Source: Isoetes taiwanensis
Taxonomy: Eukaryota; Streptophyta; Lycopodiopsida; Isoetales; Isoetaceae
Assembly: GCA_021234155.1 (NCBI GenBank)
Contig: JAJEKV010000104.1
Location: 2,403,985 to 2,467,984 of the forward strand
DNA: 64,000 nucleotides
Direction: 5' to 3'
Shown here in pieces: positions 1 through 11,126 of the stretch. A program made the translations under genes and the position numbers. Positions within the stretch are counted from its first letter, which is position 1. Every line of letters starts with the position of its first letter. The notes beneath the pieces are model-generated. The model was not told the DNA's origin and searched no databases. It saw only the letters and a program-made list of their open reading frames with translations.

Positions 1-2282
1 TTAACGTACTTCGTTCGTTACGTATTGCTGCATATCAAAAGTCACAAAGATCAGCATATTGAGAACAAAGATTTTTATACAACGGCGCCTTGGCGGACCA
101 TTTTCTTGAATGGATATTGGATCTCATCTTTCTTGTCTGAATAAAGTTTGAATACACATGCACCATGCCTCAATTTTATGATCCCATCTTGAAAAGCTTC
201 CGTTGCCCAAATAATAATCGCGAGAAAATCTTGCTTCAATACTCCACTTTAGTAGCAATCGGGATTTTAGCTCCTCAATTTCAAGACTCAACCCCCTTCC
301 TTTAAATAATAAAAAGAGACACGTAAATACACAACAATTAACTTTTTGAAGTGAAGGGACTACTTCACACACGAGAATCCCACTCTTACAAATGGAATAA
401 AATTGGCTGACATGGGGATGTTCTTAGGTTATTAGCATTCCTTCATAATCAGCAGGTGTTTTACGATTATGAATAAAGACTCTTAGTTAAAAGCATCTTC
501 AAAGGACCACCTTATTTGGTGTATAATGATCGATGGAGGAATGACTTGCCTTGCATGTAGGAAGGCCGTTGCTTGTTGACTACATCATTATCGGCTAATA
601 TATGCAGAGATGATATGAGCTGGCTACACCCCATCAAATGTAGGCGGCATCTGGATCACTTGTTGAATACTTTATCGAAGGCATTAGAATCTTAGAATCA
701 ACTTAACAGAACCCGCGATACTCCTCATGTGTCATCTTCTGAACAGCATCACGGAGAGATAGGTGACTTTCAAACCTGGGGAGATGCAGGGCTTTCAAAT
801 CGTCTATGCATAGGCATTTGTCCACAAGATCTTAAATTTAAAGCACATTAAGAGGGAGAAGCGTGCAAATTGGTTCATTAGTACATTATCACGGGGCGGG
901 GATGTGTACGACTTCACACTCATTTGAGCGATATCTTGATACATGCTTCCTTGGTAAATGTTTGGATGCGATACTTTGGAAAAGGTCAAATAACACACTA
1001 CAAAGCTGGGTTATTTCTACGCCACGTGGCGTGACGATTTTGTTATCACATTTGCCCATGAAGGCGATAGAACAGATGCGTCCAATTCATTATGGTGCAG
1101 CCTCAAAATTGAAACAAATAATAGATGGGGTTGTGGATATGAATCTTTGTCAAATCTGAGGCCATCGAAGATGGATACCACCTCTTGATTTTTCGCGGCA
1201 TTTCAGAGTATTTGAGCACGATAAATTAACTGATTTTGCTCTGCGGATGCACCGCGGTAATGGCATTATCATCCTTTATCATGGGGTCTCGGCGTAAAAT
1301 AAATCCTGCGTCATTACATTGGAAATGTGAATGTTATGATTAATGCAGTTCTAAGCAGACAAGGGTTTTCCTTTGAAACTCTTTGGGTGGGGGTTTTTAG
1401 TAATATTAGCTTGTTTGTACTCTGTTTCTTGTATTGGACCCGTAGGCTATGAATTACTCATGGATGATAAAATTTAATTCGATTTTACAATGCTGCCTTT
1501 ACTTCCATTAATTAAAAGAACCTAAGATCTTATTTTACAATTTTGTCTTCCCTTTCACTTAAATTATCAAGGTAGAATGAAATGGGACTACGTTTAAGTC
1601 TCACTTACTGCTAACGTTCCAAGAGGCATAATAGGTGATAAACCACTAGTCAAATTGCCACATGGCTTCATTGATGACTTCCATGTAAGAAAATGGCACA
1701 TGATAGAAAATTTTACTGAGAGTCAAAGGTCATAGTCCATGCAAGTCAAAGCTTATGGAGAAGGGAGTATGAAAGTTGGATTATTTATTTGGCATTCAAA
1801 TTGGCATCAATGGTGGTAGGAGCATGTTGGGCCAATATTGTAAAAATACATGCCTAAGGTTATCCTTGTCTACGTAACGATTTTTGTTAACCGTCCCGTC
1901 CCCGCTTTTCCGCCGTCTGATCTGCCCTAGTAAAATTGAACAGAATAGCATGCTAGTGCATTCAATGGTCGGGCACCTCGGAGGACTGACTGATCTGCTG
2001 GGCGATTTAGCATTGCAATGTATCCATTGTCCATCAATTCCGACGGTCTTTATTGCCTTGTTGGTGCCACTGCCAACTCTTCTGTTCTGTCCCTGGCGCC
2101 CTCTTCAATGCTGCAAATTCTAACCTTTTCTTCTGCTTTCAATTCTCGGCAACGTATGTATGGCTATGGCCTCTTTAGCCCTGCGAATCCACCAACCCCT
2201 GTCAACAAAAAGCTCCTTTCTTTTTACAGACTCTGTGGGCATTTGTTTGGTTTAAGGTTCAGAGCTTGCGGAATTCTTTTAC
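1..2282. other. No supported gene
   Basis: AT-rich sequence with stops in all frames. The longest open stretches are about 100 codons, at 863-1159 and 2018-2341, and none shows a recognisable motif. The last few hundred bases (about 1880-2282) are richer in GC and lie directly upstream of the hydrolase gene, so they probably hold its 5' untranslated region and promoter. The open stretch at 2018-2341 overlaps the hydrolase start in another frame and is best read as untranslated leader. Confidence 0.5.
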
Positions 2283-4952
2283 ATGGCGCAGTTGAGCTGC
2301 TTTGTCGCCCCTTCCAATTTCAGCAAAACTCACGAATTTGAGTTGGGTCTGAAACGTCTGCTCCATGAAGCAGCCACTGTGCCCATTTGGGAGTACGTTA
2401 CCCTTTCCGCAGTGGTTTTGGCAGTGTTCTTTTACAGAATGTTTGATCTGCATCTTGTCGAAGATATTCTGACCGGTATGAGAGGGGATACTGTGTATCT
2501 GGTTCATAGTCCTTTTTCGAAATTTGCAGCAGAACTTCTTGCCAAAAGTGAAGTCCTTAAACAGCGTTATTGGCCCACTCCATGGCTTTGCAGTCCCCAT
2601 TTGCAGACTGGGCTTCTCCATTTCTTCGGAAGACCACCTGCCTTTGAATATAGCCGGTGAATGCCTATTCTGCCTTGATTTAATAAACAACACTTTCTCA
2701 TTTTCTTTCGGAGGAGCTAAGATGGCCCCATAATGTGTTTGCAGAGAGTTATTTGTCGCCCCAGATGGAGGAACTGTTGCTCTTGATTGGTTATACCCGT
2801 TTACAAGTCAAGGTTGTTAACTCTCTTTTAACAATGCTTGAGATTTTTATTGTAAAGCTAAAAAAGGTTGGCCAAATTTGGGTTTGATCTGCCAGACACC
2901 AAGCTTGATGGCAGGCAGCATGTGGATGGAACCCCGATTGTGATCATTATACCAGGCTTAAGCAGCTGCTCTGCCAGCTCTGTAAGAAGACTTTAGATGT
3001 CTTATGAATGGCCTTGGTTGATCTTTGCTACATAATAAGTTACTGACATGAGGAAGTTATCTATCTTTCAATTTAAATTTGTGGCCCAAGATTTAATATT
3101 CCGTTGCAAATATGGTTGATCTTTGCTACATAAGTTAATGATGCGTCTTCATGTGGTCTTTTGTGCAGTATATCAAACACTTGGCTTGGGGCATTTCCAA
3201 GAAGGGATGGAGTGCAGTAGTTGCAAACCACAGAGGTCATGGAGGAGTATCTATCAGTGTGAGTAAGTATATATGCAGTCATAGCGACTTAAAAAAAACT
3301 GAAGATTTAACCTTTCACAGTCAGACAAATATTACAATGCTGGTTGGACAAATGACCTACGATGGATCATTGCCTCCTTTGAGGAACAATACAACTCCTC
3401 ACCACTTCTTGCAGTAGGGACAAGCATTGGTGCAAACATTCTGGCAAGTGTCTTACATTGACATATTTTATATGTAGAGGATCTTGTTATAAAATAATAA
3501 TGTTTATATTATATCTTGATTTTTCAGGTCAAATACCTTGGGGAAGAAGGTGAAAGCACTCCTTTAGTTGGGTGTTTTGCCCTTTGCTGCCCATGGGATC
3601 TTTTGGTCAGTAACTGATCCCTTTAGACTGAATTGAACATAAGATTAACTCCTAAGAAAGGTACTTTGTGTCTTGGCAGATCTGCGAGAGGTTCATAAAC
3701 AGAACAATAGTGCATAAGCTCTATGACAAGGCTATTGCAATTGGGCTGAAGGGATTCGTAAAAGAGTACGTACTATAAATTATTGAGTCCTAGTTTTGTT
3801 TCTTGATATGATGGTTATATCTGTATTGTGCAGACATAAAAATACAATCTCTAAATTGCCTAATTGGCATACCATAAGAAGGGTGTGTTTTTCTGTACCT
3901 ATACATGTGATATTATAGTTAAATTGGTGCCGTCTGAAAGAACTTGTGTTCTGTTTTATGCTTTGCAGTCCAATTCAAGAAGGGATCTTGATGATCATTT
4001 TACTCGCACTGTTGGAAACTTTGAGGTGAGTTGCCTTACCATTCATGCAGAATGGATCTGTTAGAATTATGTTATTTTTATATTGGATAAAGGGGTTTTC
4101 TATCTATGAGTAGAGTGGCTAAAATATTTAACTGGAATGCAACATAGTGAATATCTGTTTTCTATTTGTATTTGCTAAGAGCTGAAGGATGTTCTTGACT
4201 AAGTTTCTGCTATGCAACCTTAAGGATAAGTTTCTGCTACACATAGAACAGCAATCTGTTTGAAACTCAATCTAAGTGCATTGCAGCAGTCCCAGTGACA
4301 TAGCCAGCAAAGTTCCATGCACGTTTGCTTGTTAAATCTAGTATCCTGGGGAATGCTTGGGAAATATAAATTGTTTTGCTTTATTACACTCTGGGAATTT
4401 GTGATAACTTATCATGCCCTTCCTTGCAGACTCTGGATGCCTACTACCGTCGCTGTAGCAGTGTTCACTTTTTAGGAGGAGTTGCAGTACCTCTTGTATG
4501 TATAAACTCCAAAGATGATCCGCTTTGTGCAAAGGAGTCAATTCCATGGGATGAATGCAGGTTCTAAGATCTTTTTCTTTATCCAGCAAAATGTTATCAA
4601 ATCTACCATGAACACTTAACAAATAATTGCTTAATGCAGGATAAATCCTAATGTCCTATTGGGAGTTACAAATCATGGTGGTCATCTGGCGTATTTCGAA
4701 GGGATGACAGCGAAAAGCTTGTGGTATCAATTATTTGAAGTTCCTTCAAAGCACTGTTAATAGTTGTAAGGTTCGTTCTGAAATCTTGCTCGCAGGTGGA
4801 TACGTTGTCTGACTGAGTGTTTTGAGGTTATTCTTTCACTACATTCCCAGAAAAAGGTATCTGCTCTACTTAATTCACGGATAAAAATTTAGTGGAATTT
4901 GATGGAAAAGAATGTTTCGTTTCTTCTGTGCTAGGTATTTGAACAGAAATGA
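2283..4952 (+). CDS. EMB8: EMB8-like alpha/beta-hydrolase, 13 exons
   Basis: Predicted serine hydrolase of the EMB8/ABHD1-3 family, about 434 residues. These proteins are membrane-anchored alpha/beta-hydrolases thought to act on lipid esters. The exons read are 2283-2656, 2745-2812, 2896-2981, 3169-3258, 3321-3443, 3528-3605, 3680-3765, 3834-3882, 3969-4025, 4430-4560, 4640-4723, 4796-4856 and probably 4935-4952. Phases agree at every junction. A hydrophobic segment near residues 35-55 is a likely membrane anchor. It is followed by the family signature PTPWLCSPHLQT and by FVAPDGGTVALDWL. The triad is visible: nucleophile in GTSIGAN (Ser about 241), acid in SKDDPLC (Asp 366/367) and His in NHGGHLAY (about 393 or 396). 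The intron after 3443 has a GC donor (gcaagt); the rest are GT-AG. The last exon is uncertain, because reading through after 4856 would give a stop near 4900 instead. No lesions were found, so this looks functional. Confidence 0.9.
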
Positions 4953-5403
4953 TTTGACTACAGAATGGGCTTGAAACAAGTGGAGTGTACAAATTTCTGA
5001 ACGTTTAGTTTGGTGTTTTATATAAATATAATGTCAGTGACTATTTGATTCAAGGACATGTTAATAGCTGCAATGTTATAACAATGCTATTACCAATTTA
5101 AAAGCCAGTGTGTATTCGAGGATTTTTGTCAATATTTTGGGTTTCCTTTATGTGGCCACACATGCAAAAGGTAGGTCATGCAAACCAAATTTGAAATGGA
5201 CCTGTTAATCACGTAAACGAAAACGAGAAGCACTTATACAGAATAGCAGTTGTCAGTCATTTAGCCAACTCTCAAGACTCAAAATAGAATGACTTATAAG
5301 ACTCACTTTGTCAATCATAATCCTAACGAGACAAGTCACCTCTTGTTAAACTCTTGTTCAACTCTCGAGGCTCAAAGTTATAGAATCTATCTTTGTTAAT
5401 TTA

Positions 5404-5945
5404 GGGCCGGGTCACATGATCATGTTGACATGATCTATATCATGTTGACATGAATGTTTCTAAAACACCGGGGTCACATGTTCATGTCAAATACTCTCTT
5501 TCACGGCGCCATTCTATTCCTCTTCGTTTGCTTGACCGATCAATTCGATGCTGTCGATCTTTTGATCGCCCGTTTCTCCGATGCTTTGGGTGATCAATTC
5601 CGATTCGATGCTTGCACCTGTCTTTGCATGATCTGGGAGATCCTCTCCCCACGCACCGATTTTCCTTCTCCTCTCTGCCGCACCGTTTTTGCTTCCGTTC
5701 CTCCGGAAGAAACAAACGTTCAAAAAAATGTTTAGAAAATGGACGGTCAATTTTCTTTGAAAGTTGCTACGTGTCAGATATTTAGGGATTCATGTCAACA
5801 TGAACCCATCCAACCGAACAGGAAGCCGGTGGGACGGATCCATGTTGACGGCAATCCATTCATGTCAAAAACAGACATGTGACCCCTTATTTTTTGCATT
5901 TTGACGTCCTTCCATCCATGTTGACATGATCATGTGACCACACCC
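5404..5945. mobile_element. PIF/Harbinger (Tourist-like) MITE, 542 bp
   Basis: Terminal inverted repeats of about 29 bp begin GGGCCGGGTCACATGATC on the left; the right end, reverse-complemented, reads GGGTGTGGTCACATGATC. Both are followed by a TGTTGACATG/TGTCAACATG block. The element is flanked by TTA on both sides (5401-5403 and 5946-5948), the target duplication of the PIF/Harbinger superfamily, whose ends typically start GGG/GGC. Further CATGTTGAC/GTCAACATG motifs repeat just inside both ends. Open stretches inside occur on both strands but show no protein motif, so it is non-autonomous. Confidence 0.85.
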
Positions 5946-5964
5946 TTAGGATTTTCAGAGTTTG

Positions 5965-6122
5965 GTGAGAAAGGTTTTTGGTTTGTTTTAAGCTTGATTT
6001 TTTAAGATTGTTGGGTATTTTGGATGCTGGGAAACTTTTGCTCGTGAGAAAGGTTTTTGGTTTTTTTAAGCTTGCTTCACTAAGATTGTTGCTTTTTTGG
6101 ATGCTGGGAAACTTTCACGTGA
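5965..6122. repeat. Imperfect tandem duplication, about 79-bp period, two copies
   Basis: The block starting gtgagaaaggtttttggttt at 5965 recurs at 6044. Both copies run through aagcttg, aagattgttg and ggatgctgggaaact. The duplication begins about 20 bp beyond the right end of the Harbinger MITE. No coding signal is associated with it. Confidence 0.8.
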
Positions 6123-7804
6123 TTTCAAAATTTGAGTTGGGCAAGGGTTTAATCTTATCTGATTCCATGAATTGCAGGAGGCCTGGATATCTGTGTCTTA
6201 ATCTGCTAGTTTTATTTAGGTCTGGATATGTTTTGGATATGCCGACTTAAGAAACAGAGTTCTAGGTTGCAAGCATGAATTGTCAAGTTTCATTTTCGTT
6301 GGCTTATTAAGGCCGGACTGTCAGAAGGTGTAAACCAAATAGATTCCTCCAGATATAATGGAAGAAGAAATTTTCGTCGAGAGAAAATTTGCCAGCTGGC
6401 CTGGCGGTGTCTCCAGGTCAGCTGGCGGCTGCAATAAAATTTCAACCGAAATTTTTGAGCGGCAAAAATTCTTCAACGAAAAAAAAAGGGAGCATGAAAT
6501 TTGCCCCCAATCTCTTCTTTCCGGCATGTATCCGGCATAGTATTCGCTGGCGGCGCCACTTAGCAAGGGAACACGACCACAAGCTCGAGGCCAGGAAAGT
6601 CGACTGGAGATCGACAGAAAATTTCCGAATTCAAGAAGTTGCTGTTTGGGTTCATGCCTCCTTTTTTCCGTACGTTTGTGTCTGGGTTATTTGTTATGTC
6701 ACAGAGGTATTATTGTTTATCTTATCTATGGTTCTTAATTTCGATTTTTGTTTTGTCCCCTTTAAGTTTTAGATATTTCTTGTGATAGAAAGATGATATC
6801 TGGCTCCAGAAATATCTGTTCTACTAAGATACGAAGAAATTTCTGTAGCTTCCACCATGAAGGAACAACAGTGTTAGATGCATAGCAGGTATTCAAAAGG
6901 TGTAGTTTTTCACATTTTCTTGCTCCATATGAGTTCATAAAGCAGCTTCATTTCCCAATTTGGATTCCAATTGGGCAACAGGTCAGATTCCTAAGTTCAC
7001 ATTGATGGTTAGATAAGGTTAGAATTGGATGCTTTATGCATGTTTTTCCTTCGTAATTTGAATACAAAGCTACAAGTTTAGTTTGCATGCATAAAAAGAG
7101 GAAAAAGGATACATGGCAACACATCAAATATGTGCTAAGTTTGCTATGATGCATTGTAATTCTGCAAGAAGCAGGATTCTACGAGGGAAATTGGGTTACA
7201 TTTAAGGTTCTAACTAGGTTTTAAGAGTTCTACATGGGAAATTGGATTTCGGAGATTGACAAGACCGAGATGAGTATTCGGTTCTCTATAATTTAACTTC
7301 ATAGTTTGAATCTTCAGATTGCGCATATCCATGAGCTCCTGAGATCATCTTAGAACTTTGACTAATTAAAAATGTGTTGCCAGATTTGAAATACAAAAAG
7401 GGCTTCGTGCAAAGGAGGGCTTGGTTTGCTATCAAATTGGTTGCGTGTGGGTTTGTCCATTTGTTCCTCTCCTTATGCCTAAAAATAGACTTAAATGCAA
7501 GATGTTTTCGCAAATTTGCACAAAGATGAGTTGAGACATTAAAGCAATTTTAGAGTGTCCACATTGCGGCCAAGTAAGACTTTTATTCCGTGGATGCAAA
7601 AGTAAGCGTTGGATTTCATGTATGGCTATGGAAATTCAAGAAAATTCCAAGTGGGATGTCAGTTGGTTATCAGAAGGGAAGGCCGCTTGAATTCTTCCAT
7701 TCTTTGCAAAGAGCCTCTGTTATGCCGCTATGGTGATAAGAGTCAATTCCCACTGATGGTTAGGCTAGGCTAAATGTGGCAAATAACGGAGACTTGCTTT
7801 CACA
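6123..7804. other. Non-coding stretch with one small inverted repeat
   Basis: No gene was recognised. The only structure seen is an imperfect inverted repeat between about 6370-6393 and 6460-6483, around an internal palindromic pair (ccagctggcctgg and ccaggtcagctgg). Open stretches reach about 127 codons at 6389-6772 but follow this repeat and carry no motif. Confidence 0.5.
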
Positions 7805-8560
7805 CTAGCACTTAATTTACTGCTAGTTAAGTTAGGATTTGGTTAAATTTTAACTATGGTTAACTTAACAAGGTCACTTTCATATTGACAATAGTTAAGT
7901 TAAGTTTAGCTAAAACTTTAACTGGTTCGCTTATTTTAAACTAGGAAAGATACACTTAACTCAGTTAAGCACTAACTTAACATACTGTTAAGTGAGAAAG
8001 GGTAACAATACAGTTAGGTTGTTTATATGTGTTTTATATGAAAATGCATATTTCTTGTTGCCTCTTTCAACATCTAGGAATATGCGTTTTCATAATATTC
8101 TGTGTATAGTTATATTCTGTTTTATATCTATCTCAATAATTGCTCAGGGTTTTCACGATGGAAGGACCTCTCATTTCTAACAAATTAATTGCAAAGTCTA
8201 GCACTACATTTGTGTTAACCTTAGGTGCGTACTACTTTTTAATTAGTGTGCATCGTCGATAATTGGCAACAAAACTCTCTTTAACTTAACATAAATTCTT
8301 AACTGGCAATGTGAAATAAGCATAGTTAACGCTAACCTAACGTAGCATTTTAACTACTATTCTGAATTATTAACACAAGATTTAATTCAATTTTTTATTT
8401 CTAACTTAATGGGCATGATGGGAATGCAAATTTCCACACTTCATTAAGTTAGTTCGAATTTAACCACCTCAATGAAAAACTAGAAATTTTTCTAGTTAGA
8501 TTAAGAGATAACCAAGTAATTAAGCTAACTTAACTTAATGGCAAGTGGGAAATGACCCAT
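7805..8560. repeat. Cluster of TTAAGTTA-rich elements, probably nested MITEs
   Basis: The motif TTAAGTTA or its complement TAACTTAA, with one-base variants, occurs many times on both strands in about 750 bp. Candidate ends are degenerate inverted repeats: ctttcacactagcacttaat near 7803 matches, inverted, the block around 8535-8556 (ttaatggcaagtgggaaatg). A related end appears again near 7869-7900, and inverted near 7981-8003 (gttaagtgagaaaggg), suggesting several related elements inserted into one another. No target duplication could be fixed and no coding region was seen. Confidence 0.45.
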
Positions 8561-8756
8561 AGATTTTTAGACTTAACTATGAACTAAACTTGTTATGATA
8601 ACATTATGTGCTAACTTTTATAATAATAGTTATTAAGGCTATATAATTTTGTATTTGTATGTAAACGTAGCTTTACAATTGACTTTATAAGTAAATAAAA
8701 AGAAGTTGATCCTTTCAATAAAGGTAAGTTCTTATATTCTTGTTGTGAGTTTTTGC

Positions 8757-9420
8757 AGGTTTGATGCAGGTTCGTCACCTTACCGTAATGTTGAGGATGG
8801 CATTATGCTAAGGAGGGGAGAATGTGACGTTCCCCTAAAATATACAATATAAATATGTATATTTCTAGGCCACGCCACCACAAGCCTTAGTAGCCTTATA
8901 TTCCGTATAAGTGTGGAGGCGGGCATGACGAAGTTATTCACAATGTCATAACTTAATCAACCTTAGGGATGGGCCATTTTCCACATGGCCCCATCCTATT
9001 GGGCACCCGCCACACAGATGCACCCAATTGGAGCCACATGGCATGACATGGCAATCCTAACCTATAAATGGCCAAACCCTAACCTTAGGCCATTTTTTTT
9101 GTCTCAAACAGTCTTGAAACCTTGTTCGAGCTCGAAACTCCGTTTCGAGAACCGCCTGTCCAGCTTGGACAAAAAACCATTCGTCAGGAATCCTTCATGC
9201 CCAACATTTTCTAGATTTAGGATCTTTCTCGCCCACCAAAAACAGAACTGGAACTTGTACTTGGGTCGATTCTTGCAGCAAAAGTTGACACAGAATTTTC
9301 CCAGCCCCATTTCATCAAGCAGCAAGCAATCTGCAGCATTATCACGAATTCTTGTTGGGCCTTCCATGGTTTCCATGTATTAGACATCATTTTTCCATTT
9401 GTAGGCAGATCAAATCAAGC
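8757..9420 (+). mobile_element. 3' remnant of a Ty3/Gypsy-type element with LTR
   Basis: A short open reading before the presumed LTR (8760-8845) reads as ...NVEDGIMLRRGEC, which resembles the last residues of Gypsy polyproteins just before the 3' LTR. The LTR would begin at tgtgacgttcccct (8823). It contains a promoter-like segment with tataaatgg near 9062-9070, as in many plant Gypsy LTRs. The 3' edge of the LTR and any target duplication were not found. No integrase or reverse transcriptase remains. Confidence 0.5.
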
Positions 9421-10149
9421 CCTTTTGAAAAGACAGGTACTTCCATTCTTGCTTCTATTCTCACCCTGCTATTTTGCTCTGAAGGTAGGTTTTGTAACTA
9501 GAATGGTGGTCACAAATCATACTTGAGAGTGTTTAATCAAGCCTATATTATAAGCATATAAGATAGAGGTTAGAAATCCAGAAATTGAAGTGATGCCACT
9601 GTGAAATACCAGCTCTTGCATGCATGGCACAACTTGGAGCAGGGGTTATTTGATTCTGGAGATAAAAAACAAAGGGAAGCCATCTAGTTTGTAGGGTGGG
9701 CAAAATCTCAAAATTGAAAGGTATGTGAAGATTTTTCGCATGCGCATGTGAGTTCCCATCTTTTATATCTGTAGATGTTCTTATTCTACTCTAGTGATGC
9801 AAGTAGATTCTAGAAATCAATTGTTCTTATTGATCCTTGTTTTAACAGATTCATGTGTCCATTTCATCCCAACTAAATAAGTCTAAATGAGAGTTTCAAT
9901 GTGTAAAGTATTCTGGCCTTTCACCTAAAGGGCAGAACTAAGGAGCACAAGGAACAAAAGAACAGCTTGAGATGTGCACTGAAAGAGGTAACATGAACTT
10001 GAAGGACTTGGTTTTTGCATCTTCTTGTTTTATGTTTAGGGTTAGTAGATTGAAGAAAGGTACTTGTGCTTTTAACGCTGAACAAATCTTGGGCTTCATC
10101 ATCCAAGACAAATCTGCTAGCTGCCTGTTATTTTGCTATATATTCTAAA
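9421..10149. other. No recognisable feature
   Basis: AT-rich sequence between the Gypsy remnant and the SINE. There is no open frame with motifs and no repeat structure that I could see. Confidence 0.5.
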
Positions 10150-10460
10150 CGAGGTGCACCCTGGACTACCACAGTCGTCGGATTCGTCAATCCTATAGCC
10201 CAGTTCATATGTTGGGGCTCCTGGGCACCTCTCGTTTCGCTTATAGTCATTTATGATTGGAGGCGCCTATGATTTTGAAATATGAAATATGATTTTGCCT
10301 AAAGTTTTGAGGGAATATCGAACCTCTATACGACTTTGCCTAAGAGTTTCAAATCTGAAATACGGGAGCTCGAACCTCTGCCAAAATAATTTAAATATCT
10401 TAACTAAGATGACTTTAACCAATCTACCAAGTGAGCTAATGCGATTATTTTTTATTTTGA
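10150..10460 (-). mobile_element. tRNA-derived SINE, minus-strand copy
   Basis: On the minus strand the element reads tagctcacttggtaga, a near-perfect Pol III box A, then ggttcgagctccc, a box B, then a body ending near gtccagggtgcacctc. The same sequence in the same order occurs on the plus strand at 55290-55610, at roughly three-quarters identity by eye. The two copies define the element: a tRNA-like head followed by an unrelated body of about 240 bp. Open frames through it are not coding. No clear target duplication was found. Confidence 0.75.
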
Positions 10461-10589
10461 ATCTATATTTTTTTTATAATAACTCGATCGTTTAGGGATA
10501 TATGGTCTATGGTTTCAGGAATTAGTCCATTGTTGATAATATTGTGGCATCATTCACATGTTTCAAATTTTACCCTAATGTGGATGGTG

Positions 10590-10981
10590 AGGATGACCCT
10601 TTGAATTGAAAGCCCAGATTAGTTCTACTAAACAAAAGAAAAAAAGAAGGGCACAAAAAGGCACTTGGTAAAAAGAAGGCACATCCTTTAATCTTTTGCC
10701 AAAAGCAGGAGAGTGAGGACCAAAATGTGCAGGACCAGAAGCCAGGGTTCAATCACGGCCTAGTTGAGATACCCGAAGAATGCATCGTGGAAGATGACTT
10801 GACTGACAGCACCTTTGGCAAGGAAATAATGGAGGCAGATGTGCACTTGCCATATAACAAAGCTATCTTGATACGAAAGAGTAAAGACATGTTGAAAATC
10901 AACAACCAGGTTCTTCAAAAGTTACAGGACCGTGCTATTCTAGTTAAAGCTCTTAGAGATATCAATGCGCTATCTAACTAA
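10590..10981 (+). other. Possible decayed coding fragment, unknown
   Basis: An open frame that begins after a stop near 10610 gives a lysine-rich then acidic sequence (LVEIPEECIVEDDLTDSTFG...) ending LRDINALSN at 10981. The composition is protein-like, and it sits about 150 bp before the next damaged gene, in the same orientation. I recognise no family. It could be an exon of a decayed gene or part of a transposon. Confidence 0.3.
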
Positions 10982-11126
10982 CGTGAATGAGCTAGGTTTT
11001 ACAGTCTTGCAATTATTCCCAGCAACGTTGGGCACCATTACTAATAGCAACGTTGGGCACCAATATAGCGAAAACATAAGGATATTGCGAAAGTTCTGAT
11101 AACGAGGCCCGTGATCGACCAAAGAA

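Noticed and set aside
2018-2341. Possible transit-peptide frame upstream of the hydrolase
   Set aside because: It is in a different frame from the hydrolase start and overlaps it; the ATG at 2283 gives a family-typical N-terminus.
5454-5750. Open frames on both strands of 70-90 codons
   Set aside because: They lie inside the Harbinger MITE and have no similarity to a transposase.
10066-10272. Membrane-protein-like 68-codon frame
   Set aside because: It coincides with the SINE body, whose second copy breaks the frame.
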